Position numbers and translations under genes: made by a program. Source: Paucihalobacter ruber (GTDB lineage Bacteria; Bacteroidota; Bacteroidia; Flavobacteriales; Flavobacteriaceae). Taken from it: a DNA stretch of 64,000 bases. The notes below the pieces were generated by a model that did not search any database, was not told the DNA's origin, and was given only the letters and a program-made list of their open reading frames with translations. The DNA lies in contig NZ_VHIQ01000002.1 in NCBI RefSeq assembly GCF_006494535.1, forward strand, positions 248,001-312,000. The letters run 5' to 3'. Positions 36,814 to 45,928 of this stretch are shown here, one piece after another; within the stretch, counting starts at the first letter, position 1; each line of letters begins with the position of its first letter.

Positions 36814-37803
36814 ATGAAAGTAGCCGTTGTAGGCGCCACCGGAATGGTTGGCGAAGTTATGTTGAAAGTGCTTGCAGAGCGCAATTTTAAAATTGACGAA
36901 TTAATACCTGTAGCATCAGAAAAAAGCGTTGGTAAACAAATAAGTTTTAAAGACAAATTATACACCGTTCATAGTTTAAGTGAAGCTGTTGAAAAGCGTC
37001 CCGATATTGCCTTATTTTCGGCAGGTGGAGATACCTCTTTAGAATGGGCTCCAAAATTTGAAGCAGTTGGTACTACCGTAATTGATAATTCGTCGGCATG
37101 GCGAATGGTTGAAGGTAAAAAACTTATCGTACCAGAAATCAACGCTCATTTGCTAACCAAAGAAGACAAGATTATCGCTAATCCCAATTGTTCCACCATT
37201 CAAATGGTCTTGGTATTAGCGCCTTTACATAAAGCTTTTAAAATTAAAAGAATAGTAGTCTCGACGTATCAATCGGTTTCAGGAACTGGTCTTAAAGCAG
37301 TTCAACAATTAGAAAACGAAATGAATGGCGTTAAAGGAGACATGGCCTATTTTTATCCTATTCACCGTAATGCCATTCCGCATTGCGATGTGTTTCTTGA
37401 AAATGGTTATACCAAAGAAGAAATGAAATTAGTAAATGAGACCCAAAAAATATTACAAGACCCATCAATAGCTGTAACAGCAACGGCGGTTAGAATTCCA
37501 ACCTCGGGCGGTCACAGCGAATCTGTTAACCTAGAGTTTGAAAAAGAATTTGACCTTTCAGAAATAAGAAACATCTTAAGTAATACCGAAGGAGTTGTTT
37601 TACAGGACAACACCGACACCAACACCTATCCAATGCCGGCATTTGCGCATGACAAAGATGAGGTTTTTGTGGGAAGAATAAGAAAGGACACGAGCGTTAA
37701 AAACGGGCTAAATCTATGGATTGTTGCCGATAATTTAAGAAAAGGTGCAGCTACCAATGCTGTGCAAATCGCCGAATATTTAGTAAAAAATAATTTAGTT
37801 TAA
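36814..37803 (+). CDS. asd: Aspartate-semialdehyde dehydrogenase
   Basis: NADPH-dependent enzyme leading from aspartyl phosphate to lysine, diaminopimelate, threonine and methionine. The nucleotide loop is VVGATGMVGEVML, the catalytic cysteine is in IANPNCSTIQMV, and the histidine is in IPTSGGHSESVN. I use the ATG at 36814 (MKVAVVGATG); the frame is open 16 codons further up, but those residues include the promoter box. Length 329 is typical. Confidence 0.95.
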   Translation: MKVAVVGATGMVGEVMLKVLAERNFKIDELIPVASEKSVGKQISFKDKLYTVHSLSEAVEKRPDIALFSAGGDTSLEWAPKFEAVGTTVIDNSSAWRMVEGKKLIVPEINAHLLTKEDKIIANPNCSTIQMVLVLAPLHKAFKIKRIVVSTYQSVSGTGLKAVQQLENEMNGVKGDMAYFYPIHRNAIPHCDVFLENGYTKEEMKLVNETQKILQDPSIAVTATAVRIPTSGGHSESVNLEFEKEFDLSEIRNILSNTEGVVLQDNTDTNTYPMPAFAHDKDEVFVGRIRKDTSVKNGLNLWIVADNLRKGAATNAVQIAEYLVKNNLV

Positions 37804-37824
37804 TAATTAACTGTATAGATTAAC

Positions 37825-37859
37825 AAAGCCTTCGCATTAGTAGTGAAGGCTTTTTTTTT
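37825..37859 (+). terminator. Terminator after asd
   Basis: Nine-bp stem AAAGCCTTC/GAAGGCTTT (37825-37833 with 37845-37853) with an 11-nt loop and a T run. Confidence 0.85.
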
Positions 37860-37916
37860 ATCTTTATGTGCTATTTCAAATAATACAGTAAAAACACTTA
37901 AAACTAAGGATAACAA

Positions 37917-40079
37917 ATGAAACATCTCTCTATTCTATTAACAGTTTTAGCTATAACCCTAAGTTGTCAGCAAAACTCTAAAACAGCCGAAACAGCCGTG
38001 AATTATCCAAAAACTAACACAGTTGATACCGTAGACACCTATTTTGGTGTAGAAGTTAAAGACCCTTACAGGTGGCTTGAAGACGACCGAAGCTCCGAAA
38101 CTGAAACTTGGGTTAAATCTCAAAACGAGGTAACCTTTGGTTATCTGAATCAAATACCCTACAGAAAGCAATTAAAAGAACGTCTTTCCGAAATTTGGAA
38201 TTATGAACGCAGCGGCGCACCATTTGTTGAAGGTAATTACACTTATTTTTACAGAAATGACGGACTCCAAAACCAATCGGTTATTTACAGGTTTAGAACC
38301 GGAGAAGCTAAAGAAACGGCTGAAGTATTTTTAGATCCCAATACCTTTAAAGAAGATGGCACCATATCGTTGGGTGGTTTAAGCTTTTCTAAAAATGGGG
38401 AATTGATGGCTTATTCAATTTCTGAAGGTGGCAGCGACTGGCGAAAAATCATCGTTATGGATGCCGAAACCAAAGAAATAAAAGAAGACACCTTGGTAGA
38501 CATCAAATTTAGCGGTATGTCTTGGTATAAAAATGAAGGTTTTTACTATTCTAGTTATGAGAAGCCTAAAGGCAGTGAGCTTTCAGCTAAAACAGATCAG
38601 CATAAAGTTTACTATCATAAACTTGGTACTGAACAGTCTCAAGACCAATTGGTTTTTGGTGGTACTCCTGTAGAAAAACACCGCTATATTTATGGCGGCG
38701 TAACAGACGACGACCGCTTTTTGGTAATTACTCCAAGGGTTTCAACATCAGGTAATAAATTGTATGTGAAAGATTTGAACAACCCAAATTCAGATTTTAT
38801 TGAAATACTTGGTCACACCGATAGTGATACTAATGTTATAGACAATATAGGAACTACACTTATTTTAGAAACCAACTTAAATGCTCCTAACAAACGTGTG
38901 GTAACCGTAGACATTTCTAATCCTGCGCCAGAAAATTGGAAAGACCTAATTCCTGAAACCAATCATGTTTTAAACGTTTCAACCGGAGGTAATTATATTT
39001 TTGCCTCTTACATGGTAGATGCCATTTCTAAAGTGTTGCAATACGATTATCAAGGAAATCTAATAAGAGAAGTTGAATTGCCCGGCATTGGCACTGTAGG
39101 TGGTTTTGGGGCAAAAAAGGAAGAAAAAGAACTCTACTACAACTTCACCAATTATGTAACGCCGGGTAGCATCTATAAATACAATATAGAAACCGGTACT
39201 TCTGAACTTTATCAAAAGTCTAAAATTGACTTTGATTCTGATGCTTACGAAAGCAAACAGATTTTCTACACCTCAAAAGATGGCGCTAAAGTACCCATGA
39301 TTATTACACACAAAAAAGGTTTAGAATTAACAGGAAAAAACCCAACTATTTTATACGGCTACGGTGGTTTCAATATCAGTTTAACGCCATCATTCAGTAC
39401 TGCAAATACCATTTGGTTGGAGCAAGGCGGAATTTATGCCATTCCCAATTTACGCGGTGGCGGTGAATACGGAAAAGCATGGCACGATGCCGGCACTAAA
39501 ATGAAAAAGCAAAACGTTTTTGACGACTTTATAGCAGCGGCCGAGTATTTAATTGAAAATAACTACACCTCTTCCGAATATTTAGCCATTCGCGGTGGAT
39601 CAAACGGCGGCCTATTGGTTGGTGCCACTATGACCCAACGTCCCGATTTAATGAAGGTAGCGTTACCGGCAGTAGGTGTTTTAGATATGCTGAGGTATCA
39701 TACATTTACAGCTGGCGCAGGATGGGCTTATGATTACGGTACAGCCGAAGACAGTAAAGAAATGTTTGAATACTTAAAAGGCTATTCGCCAGTTCACAAT
39801 GTTAAAGAAGGCGTAAAATATCCTGCAACACTTATAACCACAGGAGATCATGACGATCGCGTGGTACCGGCACACAGTTTTAAATTTGCAGCCGAGTTAC
39901 AATCAAAACAAGCCGGTACCAACCCAACCCTTATTAGAATTGAAACCGATGCAGGACACGGCGCAGGAACCCCAATAAGCAAAACAATTGAAGAAACTGC
40001 CGATATTTTTGCCTTTACACTATACAATATGGGGTTTGAGGTATTGCCTAATGAAGTTGGTGAAAAAGTAAAGGATTAA
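37917..40079 (+). CDS. Prolyl oligopeptidase family serine peptidase, lipoprotein
   Basis: S9 peptidase of 720 residues. A lipoprotein signal with lipobox LSC at residues 15-17 places it on a membrane facing the periplasm or outside. The N-terminal propeller (about 60-430) begins with DPYRWLEDD, the hallmark of the S9A group. The catalytic triad lies in [11 protein letters not shown] (Ser), [14 protein letters not shown] (Asp) and DAGHGAGTP (His). It cuts short proline-containing peptides in known relatives. The gene is flanked by terminators and stands alone. Confidence 0.92.
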   Translation: MKHLSILLTVLAITLSCQQNSKTAETAVNYPKTNTVDTVDTYFGVEVKDPYRWLEDDRSSETETWVKSQNEVTFGYLNQIPYRKQLKERLSEIWNYERSGAPFVEGNYTYFYRNDGLQNQSVIYRFRTGEAKETAEVFLDPNTFKEDGTISLGGLSFSKNGELMAYSISEGGSDWRKIIVMDAETKEIKEDTLVDIKFSGMSWYKNEGFYYSSYEKPKGSELSAKTDQHKVYYHKLGTEQSQDQLVFGGTPVEKHRYIYGGVTDDDRFLVITPRVSTSGNKLYVKDLNNPNSDFIEILGHTDSDTNVIDNIGTTLILETNLNAPNKRVVTVDISNPAPENWKDLIPETNHVLNVSTGGNYIFASYMVDAISKVLQYDYQGNLIREVELPGIGTVGGFGAKKEEKELYYNFTNYVTPGSIYKYNIETGTSELYQKSKIDFDSDAYESKQIFYTSKDGAKVPMIITHKKGLELTGKNPTILYGYGGFNISLTPSFSTANTIWLEQGGIYAIPNLRGGGEYGKAWHDAGTKMKKQNVFDDFIAAAEYLIENNYTSSEYLAIRGGSNGGLLVGATMTQRPDLMKVALPAVGVLDMLRYHTFTAGAGWAYDYGTAEDSKEMFEYLKGYSPVHNVKEGVKYPATLITTGDHDDRVVPAHSFKFAAELQSKQAGTNPTLIRIETDAGHGAGTPISKTIEETADIFAFTLYNMGFEVLPNEVGEKVKD

Positions 40080-40115
40080 ATTTTTAAGAAAATTTGGATT
40101 TTCCAATTTCCGATT

Positions 40116-40141
40116 TAGCCCAGGTTCTAAACCCTGGGCTA
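40116..40141. repeat. GC-rich hairpin downstream of the S9 peptidase
   Basis: Nine-bp perfect stem TAGCCCAGG/CCTGGGCTA with an 8-nt loop and only a short T tract. It could be a weak terminator or a dispersed flavobacterial palindrome. Confidence 0.55.
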
Positions 40142-40166
40142 TTTCAGTTAAGAAGTTTTTTTGCGT

Positions 40167-40174
40167 TATTTTTG
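40167..40174 (+). promoter_or_regulatory. Candidate -7 box TATTTTTG for the ABC ATPase
   Basis: TAnnTTTG match ending 4 bp before the ATG at 40179, so transcription would start at or next to the start codon. No -33 TTG at the expected distance. Confidence 0.45.
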
Positions 40175-40178
40175 TCGA

Positions 40179-41090
40179 ATGCTAAAAGTTAAAAACATAA
40201 GCTTCTCCTACAATAAAACTCCTGTAATTTCAAAAGTTCGTTTCGAAATAAAACCGGGAGAAAATGTCGCACTTATCGGTGAAAGCGGTTCAGGTAAAAG
40301 CACTTTAATTAAATTAATTTACGGTCAATACGATTTATCAAATGGCGAAATTTACTGGAAAGAACAACAAATTCTGGGGCCAAAATTTAATCTTGTAGTT
40401 GGATATGAGTTTATGAAATATGTAGCCCAGGAGTTTGATTTAATGCCATTTACCACCGTAAGGGAAAATATCGGGAAATACTTATCCAATTTTTATCCTG
40501 AAGAAAAACAACAGCGTACCAAAGAACTTATTAAGGTGGTTGAATTGGAAGAATTTGCAGACATCAAAGTAAAATTTTTAAGTGGTGGACAAAAACAGCG
40601 TGTGGCTCTGGCGCAGGCATTAGCAAAACAACCCGAAATTTTACTGCTCGATGAACCTTTTAGCAACATCGACAATTTTAAAAAACAGTCGCTCCGTAGA
40701 AAAGTATTTAAATTCTTAAAAGAACAAAACATCGGTTGTTTGGTGGCTACGCACGACAAAGATGATGTTCTAGGTTTTGCCGATCGGGTTTTGGTTCTGG
40801 ACAACCACAAAATTATAGCTGATAAAAATATTGAAGATTTATACAACAACCCAAAAAACAAGTTAATAGCCGCATTCTTTGGTGAATATAATTACATAGA
40901 ACCATTCGGTTTTGTCTACGCACATCAATTAAAAATAGTAGAAAATTCAAAGTATGAAGCTCAAGTAAAAGATTGTTATTTCAATGGGAAAAACTATTTG
41001 ATTGAAGCTGTTTATCAATCAGAATCAATTTTTATAGAAAATGAAAATAAACTGAACACTGGCGTTTACATTTCATTTGAAAAAAAATAA
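40179..41090 (+). CDS. ABC transporter ATP-binding protein
   Basis: A single ATPase subunit of 303 residues. Walker A GESGSGKST, signature LSGGQKQRVALAQAL, Walker B ILLLDEPFSNID and H-loop VATHD are intact. A C-terminal extension of about 80 residues (after FFGEYNYIEPFG) resembles the regulatory tail of import-type ATPases. I use the ATG at 40179, since the TTG at 40161 lies before the promoter box. No permease or binding protein is adjacent, so its transporter partner is elsewhere and the substrate is unknown. Its stop is 1 bp from the stop of the convergent MMPL exporter. Confidence 0.86.
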   Translation: MLKVKNISFSYNKTPVISKVRFEIKPGENVALIGESGSGKSTLIKLIYGQYDLSNGEIYWKEQQILGPKFNLVVGYEFMKYVAQEFDLMPFTTVRENIGKYLSNFYPEEKQQRTKELIKVVELEEFADIKVKFLSGGQKQRVALAQALAKQPEILLLDEPFSNIDNFKKQSLRRKVFKFLKEQNIGCLVATHDKDDVLGFADRVLVLDNHKIIADKNIEDLYNNPKNKLIAAFFGEYNYIEPFGFVYAHQLKIVENSKYEAQVKDCYFNGKNYLIEAVYQSESIFIENENKLNTGVYISFEKK

Positions 41091-41091
41091 T

Positions 41092-43347
41092 CTACTTATC
41101 AAACCGTTTTAAAAGCGCCGGTAAAAAAACCACATCGCTTATAAAGGCAATTGCAATAGTTAATGCGCATAATATTCCGAATTCGCTTACCGATGGTACC
41201 GCGCTGGTGCTAATAATTAAAAATCCGGCTACCAAAGCAATGGTAGTTGAGAACAGTGCGCTACCGGTGTAAACCATAGATTTATCAATCCGCTGCTGTG
41301 CATTACCCTTTATCGCTTTTGTGCGTTTATATTTATAAATTAGATGAATGGTATCGTCCATAGCAATTCCTAACATTATAGGAGTGATCATAACGGTAGT
41401 AACATCTAGCGGGATTTCTAAAATCCACATGGCCAATGCCAAAACTAATAAGGGTAAAATATTAGGGATAAGCACCAAAATTGTAGTCTTTACATTTTTA
41501 ATAAAAAACAATAGGGCCAAAAAACCAACTATAAAAGCTGCAAAAAACGACCTGAACTGTGTTTGCAAGATAAACTTGTTAAGCTGAGAAAACACCACGG
41601 AAAAGCCTTGAATATCAAGACTGAATTTCTCCGTATTGAAACTCGATTCGAAAGCAGTTTCAATATCATTCATAATAGTTTCTAACTCTGAAGTTTTTAA
41701 TTCTTTAACCCCAACGGTAATCCCCAAAGTTTTCAAATCTTTTGAAAAAAAGGTGTAAAATGAATTGCTATGTTCGTTGTACGAAGTCAAAGCCGATTGA
41801 AGTTTAGTTTTATTAATATTAGATTGAAATAATACCGGTGTTCGCTCCTCTAAAAAATCTTTAATAGTTATTACAGAAACCGGATTTGACAATAATGGAT
41901 GTTCATCTAATTGCTTTTGAAACCTTTCGAGAGATGCAACGCCATCATCTAAAAACATATTATCTTCAGAGGTCGTTGTTATATTAATCTGTAATCGCGA
42001 ACTGGCATCTAAATGTGATTCAATCACCCGAAGATCTTGTTTAGCTTTCCCTTCAGCTAAAAGATTTAGAGAATCGGTGTCTATTTTAAGATTAAAAACC
42101 GAATAAATACCGGCCATCATTAAAATAGTTGAAACTAAAATTATGCCGCTTTTTCTTTCAGAAGTAAATTCATTTAACCTTTGAATTAATAATTGATAAT
42201 TAATATTTGAAAGACTTAAAACAGGCTTTGAATTTTTAAAATCTATATTGTAAAAACTCAATCCAATTATCACAATTACATAAACTAAAACAAAGCAAAG
42301 CAACAAACCAATACAGGTTAAAACACCCATGTTTTTAAATGCCGGAAGCGGTGATAAATACAAGGCAAAATATCCAACAATGGTGGTTAGTGTAGTGTAA
42401 AAACATGGCGTTAGACTTTTTCTAAACGCCAATGCCATGAGGTTTAGTTTATTAAGATTGGAGTTAATAATACCTTCTTTATGATAAATATTAATGATGT
42501 GCACCGCATCGCTCACACTGTACACCAGCAAAATGGTTGGTATCAGCATAGATATCATATTAAGCGCAAATCCAAAGGCTGTAATAATACCAAACAAAAG
42601 CGAAACCGGTACAATTACAGCGCATAAAGCAATAATTAAATAACGCCTGTCAGGCAATAAAAACAACAACATTAAGCCAATTACCGCAATGGTTAAAACG
42701 GCGAAAATTAAACTTTCTTTATAGATACCTCTGCTATAGGCTTCATTGAGAACAGGTGCGCCGGATAGGTGATAATCATTTCCTATTATTTCATTAAAAT
42801 ACTGTTCTATTTCAGGTAAAATAATTTCACGTTGCGATTCAATTAACGGTGTTGGCTTTAACTGAATGTAAAAAAAGAGGTTTTTGAAATCGGCTGTAAC
42901 TAGTTGATGGCTAATGCTTGGAATTTTAGACATCAAACTTTTAATAGCGTTTTCACTTCTTTGCGGGTTGTAAAGAGGCGAAAAAACGAAAACTCCGTTG
43001 TTATAAACAGGATATTCGGCTTTGGATAAACTAAACGAAGTGTTTACATACCAAAGACTATCAATCTTTTGATGTAAACGTTCTAACTTTTTGACCTCAA
43101 TACTATCTAAGGCATTAGAAACCGGAAGCATTGCAATAAAAACTTCGTCTGAACCAAATTTTTCCTGATAGGCTATATAGGCATTATACTTCGGATTATC
43201 TTCTAAAAACCATATAGCCAGACTATTATCAACTTTTAGGTTCTTTAATGTACTGTAATTTGAAAAGCCCAATAGCAGCAGCAGTAAGCCAATTATGAGC
43301 CATTTGGTTATAAGTAAAGTTTCTACAATGTTTTGAAAGATTTTCAC
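41092..43347 (-). CDS. MMPL/RND family exporter of the type III PKS operon (GTG start)
   Basis: A 751-residue RND-superfamily protein with two repeated halves, each a single helix, a large periplasmic loop and a cluster of helices. MLFLLPDRRYLIIALCAVI and VTTVMITPIMLGIAMDDTIH lie in the transport domains, with acidic residues in helices as for proton-driven export. MMPL proteins move lipids or lipid-linked pigments. The start is GTG at 43347; an in-frame TAG lies two codons upstream (43354-43356) with no ATG between. It is the last gene of a ten-gene cluster, 18 bp after the PPTase, and is the likely exporter of the cluster's product. Confidence 0.85.
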   Translation of the reverse strand: MKIFQNIVETLLITKWLIIGLLLLLLGFSNYSTLKNLKVDNSLAIWFLEDNPKYNAYIAYQEKFGSDEVFIAMLPVSNALDSIEVKKLERLHQKIDSLWYVNTSFSLSKAEYPVYNNGVFVFSPLYNPQRSENAIKSLMSKIPSISHQLVTADFKNLFFYIQLKPTPLIESQREIILPEIEQYFNEIIGNDYHLSGAPVLNEAYSRGIYKESLIFAVLTIAVIGLMLLFLLPDRRYLIIALCAVIVPVSLLFGIITAFGFALNMISMLIPTILLVYSVSDAVHIINIYHKEGIINSNLNKLNLMALAFRKSLTPCFYTTLTTIVGYFALYLSPLPAFKNMGVLTCIGLLLCFVLVYVIVIIGLSFYNIDFKNSKPVLSLSNINYQLLIQRLNEFTSERKSGIILVSTILMMAGIYSVFNLKIDTDSLNLLAEGKAKQDLRVIESHLDASSRLQINITTTSEDNMFLDDGVASLERFQKQLDEHPLLSNPVSVITIKDFLEERTPVLFQSNINKTKLQSALTSYNEHSNSFYTFFSKDLKTLGITVGVKELKTSELETIMNDIETAFESSFNTEKFSLDIQGFSVVFSQLNKFILQTQFRSFFAAFIVGFLALLFFIKNVKTTILVLIPNILPLLVLALAMWILEIPLDVTTVMITPIMLGIAMDDTIHLIYKYKRTKAIKGNAQQRIDKSMVYTGSALFSTTIALVAGFLIISTSAVPSVSEFGILCALTIAIAFISDVVFLPALLKRFDK

Positions 43348-43365
43348 AACTTTCTATATATGTTA

Positions 43366-43941
43366 CTAAGCCAAAACCACTGCAAACGCACCGAAACTCC
43401 CGTGATGTGTTAGTGATACATTTACTGGTAAAAAGGTGTTTTTATAGGACAGTTTAGGAATATTGTTCTTGGCTTTATTAAGCTGAATAAGCCTGACATC
43501 AATTTGAAAAAATAATGAAGCATTTTTCTTTAAAGCCAATGATACTTGTTGCGATTGATTATAATAGATATTGCTGTCTAACTCAAAACAACTACTTATA
43601 ACTTTTGACTTTTCTAAAATGGTTTGAGCATAAACGAATTTTGTGTTCGCAATACAATCAACACTTGTTTTAAAATTGTCCATAGAAACTTGAAAGTGCT
43701 CATTTGCCTTTTTACAAATAATTTTTTTAGGAGCAAATTCAGGTTGAAAACCTTGCTGTACAAACAATTTATATGCACTTTCTTTAACTGCCCATAATTT
43801 CCAGATGATTAAATTTGGATCTTCCGAATTAACTATCATTACTTGTTCTTCAACTGTAAAAATCTTGTCCAAGAAGCGCTTCGAACCAATGTGCTTAGAG
43901 CGATTGGCAGTTGAAAGACAAACAATGTCATTACCAATCAT
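43366..43941 (-). CDS. 4'-phosphopantetheinyl transferase superfamily protein
   Basis: Transfers phosphopantetheine from CoA to a carrier protein serine. The signatures are IGNDIV at residues 2-7 and WAVKESAYKLF at about 50-60, the WxxKEA-type metal and catalytic motif. Its 191 residues are intermediate between AcpS and Sfp types. Its start overlaps the acyl carrier protein stop by 4 bp (ATGA), strongly suggesting that this carrier is its substrate. It is a dedicated activating enzyme of the operon. Confidence 0.83.
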   Translation of the reverse strand: MIGNDIVCLSTANRSKHIGSKRFLDKIFTVEEQVMIVNSEDPNLIIWKLWAVKESAYKLFVQQGFQPEFAPKKIICKKANEHFQVSMDNFKTSVDCIANTKFVYAQTILEKSKVISSCFELDSNIYYNQSQQVSLALKKNASLFFQIDVRLIQLNKAKNNIPKLSYKNTFLPVNVSLTHHGSFGAFAVVLA

Positions 43942-44192
43942 TTGCTGTTTTGTTTGGATTGAACTATTTCAATGGCGGCTTTAACATTCAGCATTTGCTC
44001 CATGTCTTCGTTTTCCAATCTAATATCAAATGCGTCTTCGATATCGAGGATGATATCAACCAAATTAGCCGAATTTATTTTCAAATCTTTTACAAAATCG
44101 GTGGTTTCAGTGAGGTTTTTAAAAGCGTCTTCATCTTGAATGTAGGGTTCAATAATGACCTTTAATTTTTCAATTAACACAGTCTTTTCCAT
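43938..44192 (-). CDS. Acyl carrier protein of the PKS operon
   Basis: An 84-residue carrier protein with three or four helices. The phosphopantetheine serine is S41 in LKINSANLVDIILDIE. The residue before it is Asn instead of the Asp of canonical DSL, and the loop is less acidic than in the primary ACP at 9177. It lies between the ketoacyl synthase (19 bp upstream) and the PPTase (4-bp overlap). It presumably carries the growing acyl chain in the operon's pathway. Confidence 0.85.
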   Translation of the reverse strand: MEKTVLIEKLKVIIEPYIQDEDAFKNLTETTDFVKDLKINSANLVDIILDIEDAFDIRLENEDMEQMLNVKAAIEIVQSKQNSK

Positions 44193-44211
44193 ATTTAATT
44201 TTTGCCTAAAG

Positions 44212-45486
44212 TTAAGCTATAAATCGCTTAAATAAAACACAAGCATTGACATCTCCAAATCCAAAACTGGCTTTAGCAATAATGTCAAGGCCTTGCGGTT
44301 GAAATGACTTCGGAATTTTTTCGGAGTCTACAAGCATCAGGATTTCGGGATGCAAATCTTCGCAATTAATATTTGGCGCTAAAAATTGTTCCTTTAACTG
44401 AAGAATTGCAGCGACGCTTTCAATAGCCCCAGCCGCCGCCAGACAGTGACCAATAGTAGATTTGGTGGCGCTAACATAAGGAAAATCTTTACCCCTTCGA
44501 CCCAAAGCCCTGCTCCAATTTTCTATTTCTAGGCCGTCTTTTGAAGTAGCCGTTAGATGACCGTTAATTGCGTCGACCATATGAGATTTAATTCCAGAGT
44601 TAACAATAGCATTTTTAATGCAACGTTGCACGGCTTCAGGGTTTGGAGCCGTTAAGGTGCCGCCATTTCGCTGACCACCACTATTGACATCGCCGCCTAA
44701 AACTTCGGCATAGATGATAGCATTTCGTTGTAAAGCACTTTCTAAATCTTCAAGCAACAAAGCACCTGCGCCGCTACCGGGTACAAATCCTGAAGCGCTG
44801 TTACTCATTGGTCTTGACCCTTGTTCAGGTGAATCATTATGCTTATAAGTACATACACGCATGGCATCAAAACCACCCCAAACATAGGGTCCGTGATCGC
44901 TACAACTACCCACTAACATGCGTTTGGCTTTTCCGGCTTTAATGCGTTCATAACCCATAATAATGGCTTCGGTGCCGGTACTACAGGCCGAAGAATTAGT
45001 TGTGACTTGGTTGCCTAATCCCAACATTCCGCTTAAATATGCACTCACACCGCTAGCCATGGTTTGTACCACAACGGTACTGCCCAAGCGTCGAACCTGT
45101 TTATCATCTAACTGGTAAATGGCTTCTCTGAATTTCTCGACACCTGAAGTTCCTGTACCAAAAATAAGTCCGGTTTCAGGATCGTAATGCTCAAAATTAT
45201 CCGTTGGTAAACCGGCATCTTTCCAAGCGTCTATTCCTGCGATGCAACCATATAGAATACCGGAGCTATTAAAACCTCGCAGTTGTAAATCGGTAAAATA
45301 TTGTTTCTTTAAGGCTTCGGAAATTTTTGGAATTCCGCCTATCTGACAAGAAAAATTAAGATCTTTTAATTCCTGATAGAATTCAATACCGGAAGTTCCT
45401 TTTTTTAAAGCTTCAGAAAAATTAGTAATGCCTACACCATTTGGTGCCACTACTCCCAAACCGGTAACCACTACTCTATTCTTCAT
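44212..45486 (-). CDS. Beta-ketoacyl-ACP synthase of the PKS operon
   Basis: A KAS I/II-type condensing enzyme of 424 residues. C168 is in NSSACSTGTEAI, H310 in DAINGHLTATSKDG and K342/H347 in TKSTIGHCLAAAG, so the active site is complete. The first His motif is GHLTAT where KAS enzymes have HGTxT, showing divergence from the primary FabF at 7916. It overlaps the dehydratase gene by 11 bp. It is probably the chain-elongating synthase for the private ACP. No chain-length-factor partner (a Cys-less paralogue) is present. Confidence 0.87.
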   Translation of the reverse strand: MKNRVVVTGLGVVAPNGVGITNFSEALKKGTSGIEFYQELKDLNFSCQIGGIPKISEALKKQYFTDLQLRGFNSSGILYGCIAGIDAWKDAGLPTDNFEHYDPETGLIFGTGTSGVEKFREAIYQLDDKQVRRLGSTVVVQTMASGVSAYLSGMLGLGNQVTTNSSACSTGTEAIIMGYERIKAGKAKRMLVGSCSDHGPYVWGGFDAMRVCTYKHNDSPEQGSRPMSNSASGFVPGSGAGALLLEDLESALQRNAIIYAEVLGGDVNSGGQRNGGTLTAPNPEAVQRCIKNAIVNSGIKSHMVDAINGHLTATSKDGLEIENWSRALGRRGKDFPYVSATKSTIGHCLAAAGAIESVAAILQLKEQFLAPNINCEDLHPEILMLVDSEKIPKSFQPQGLDIIAKASFGFGDVNACVLFKRFIA

Positions 45487-45928
45487 CTTGCAAAACCTTT
45501 AGCATTCCTGAAATGACACCACGGCAAACCAATTCGTCATTTCGATTAAACATCTTCACCTTGCATTTTAACTTATTGAATCTAAAATATTCCTTCTCTG
45601 AAATAACCGTTACCTTTTCGTTTGGAAATACCGGTAAATAAAAATCTATTTGATGAGACGTTAAGGCCACCTGAATGTTGCTGTTTAATACATGTTCGTT
45701 TCTTAATAAATAAATTCCCAAACTTACCAAACCTATTTGCGCCATACATTCGGTTAAAATAACGCCCGGCGTTACGGGATGGTTTTTAAAATGTCCTTTA
45801 TAAAAATATTCGTCAGATTTAAAAGTATAGCTTCCGGTTAGGCCATTTTCTGAGAGCGCTTCAATAGCATCAACAAACAAAAACGGTGCTTGATACGGTA
45901 ATTTTGCAATGATTTCTTTATCTGTCAT
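45476..45928 (-). CDS. FabZ-like 3-hydroxyacyl-ACP dehydratase of the PKS operon
   Basis: A hotdog-fold protein of 150 residues. The active-site segment is H46 F K N H P V T P G V I L T E60: the His and Glu are spaced as in FabZ, and PVTPG replaces the usual PVMPG. It abuts the SDR gene without a gap and overlaps the ketoacyl synthase by 11 bp. The expected role is dehydration of 3-hydroxyacyl-ACP, leaving enoyl chains for reduction by the SDR or for retention as unsaturation. Confidence 0.83.
   Translation of the reverse strand: MTDKEIIAKLPYQAPFLFVDAIEALSENGLTGSYTFKSDEYFYKGHFKNHPVTPGVILTECMAQIGLVSLGIYLLRNEHVLNSNIQVALTSHQIDFYLPVFPNEKVTVISEKEYFRFNKLKCKVKMFNRNDELVCRGVISGMLKVLQDEE

Noticed and set aside
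43911-44165. 84-codon plus-strand frame over the ACP gene
   Set aside because: Antisense shadow of the ACP; the minus-strand ACP has a proper carrier motif and operon spacing.
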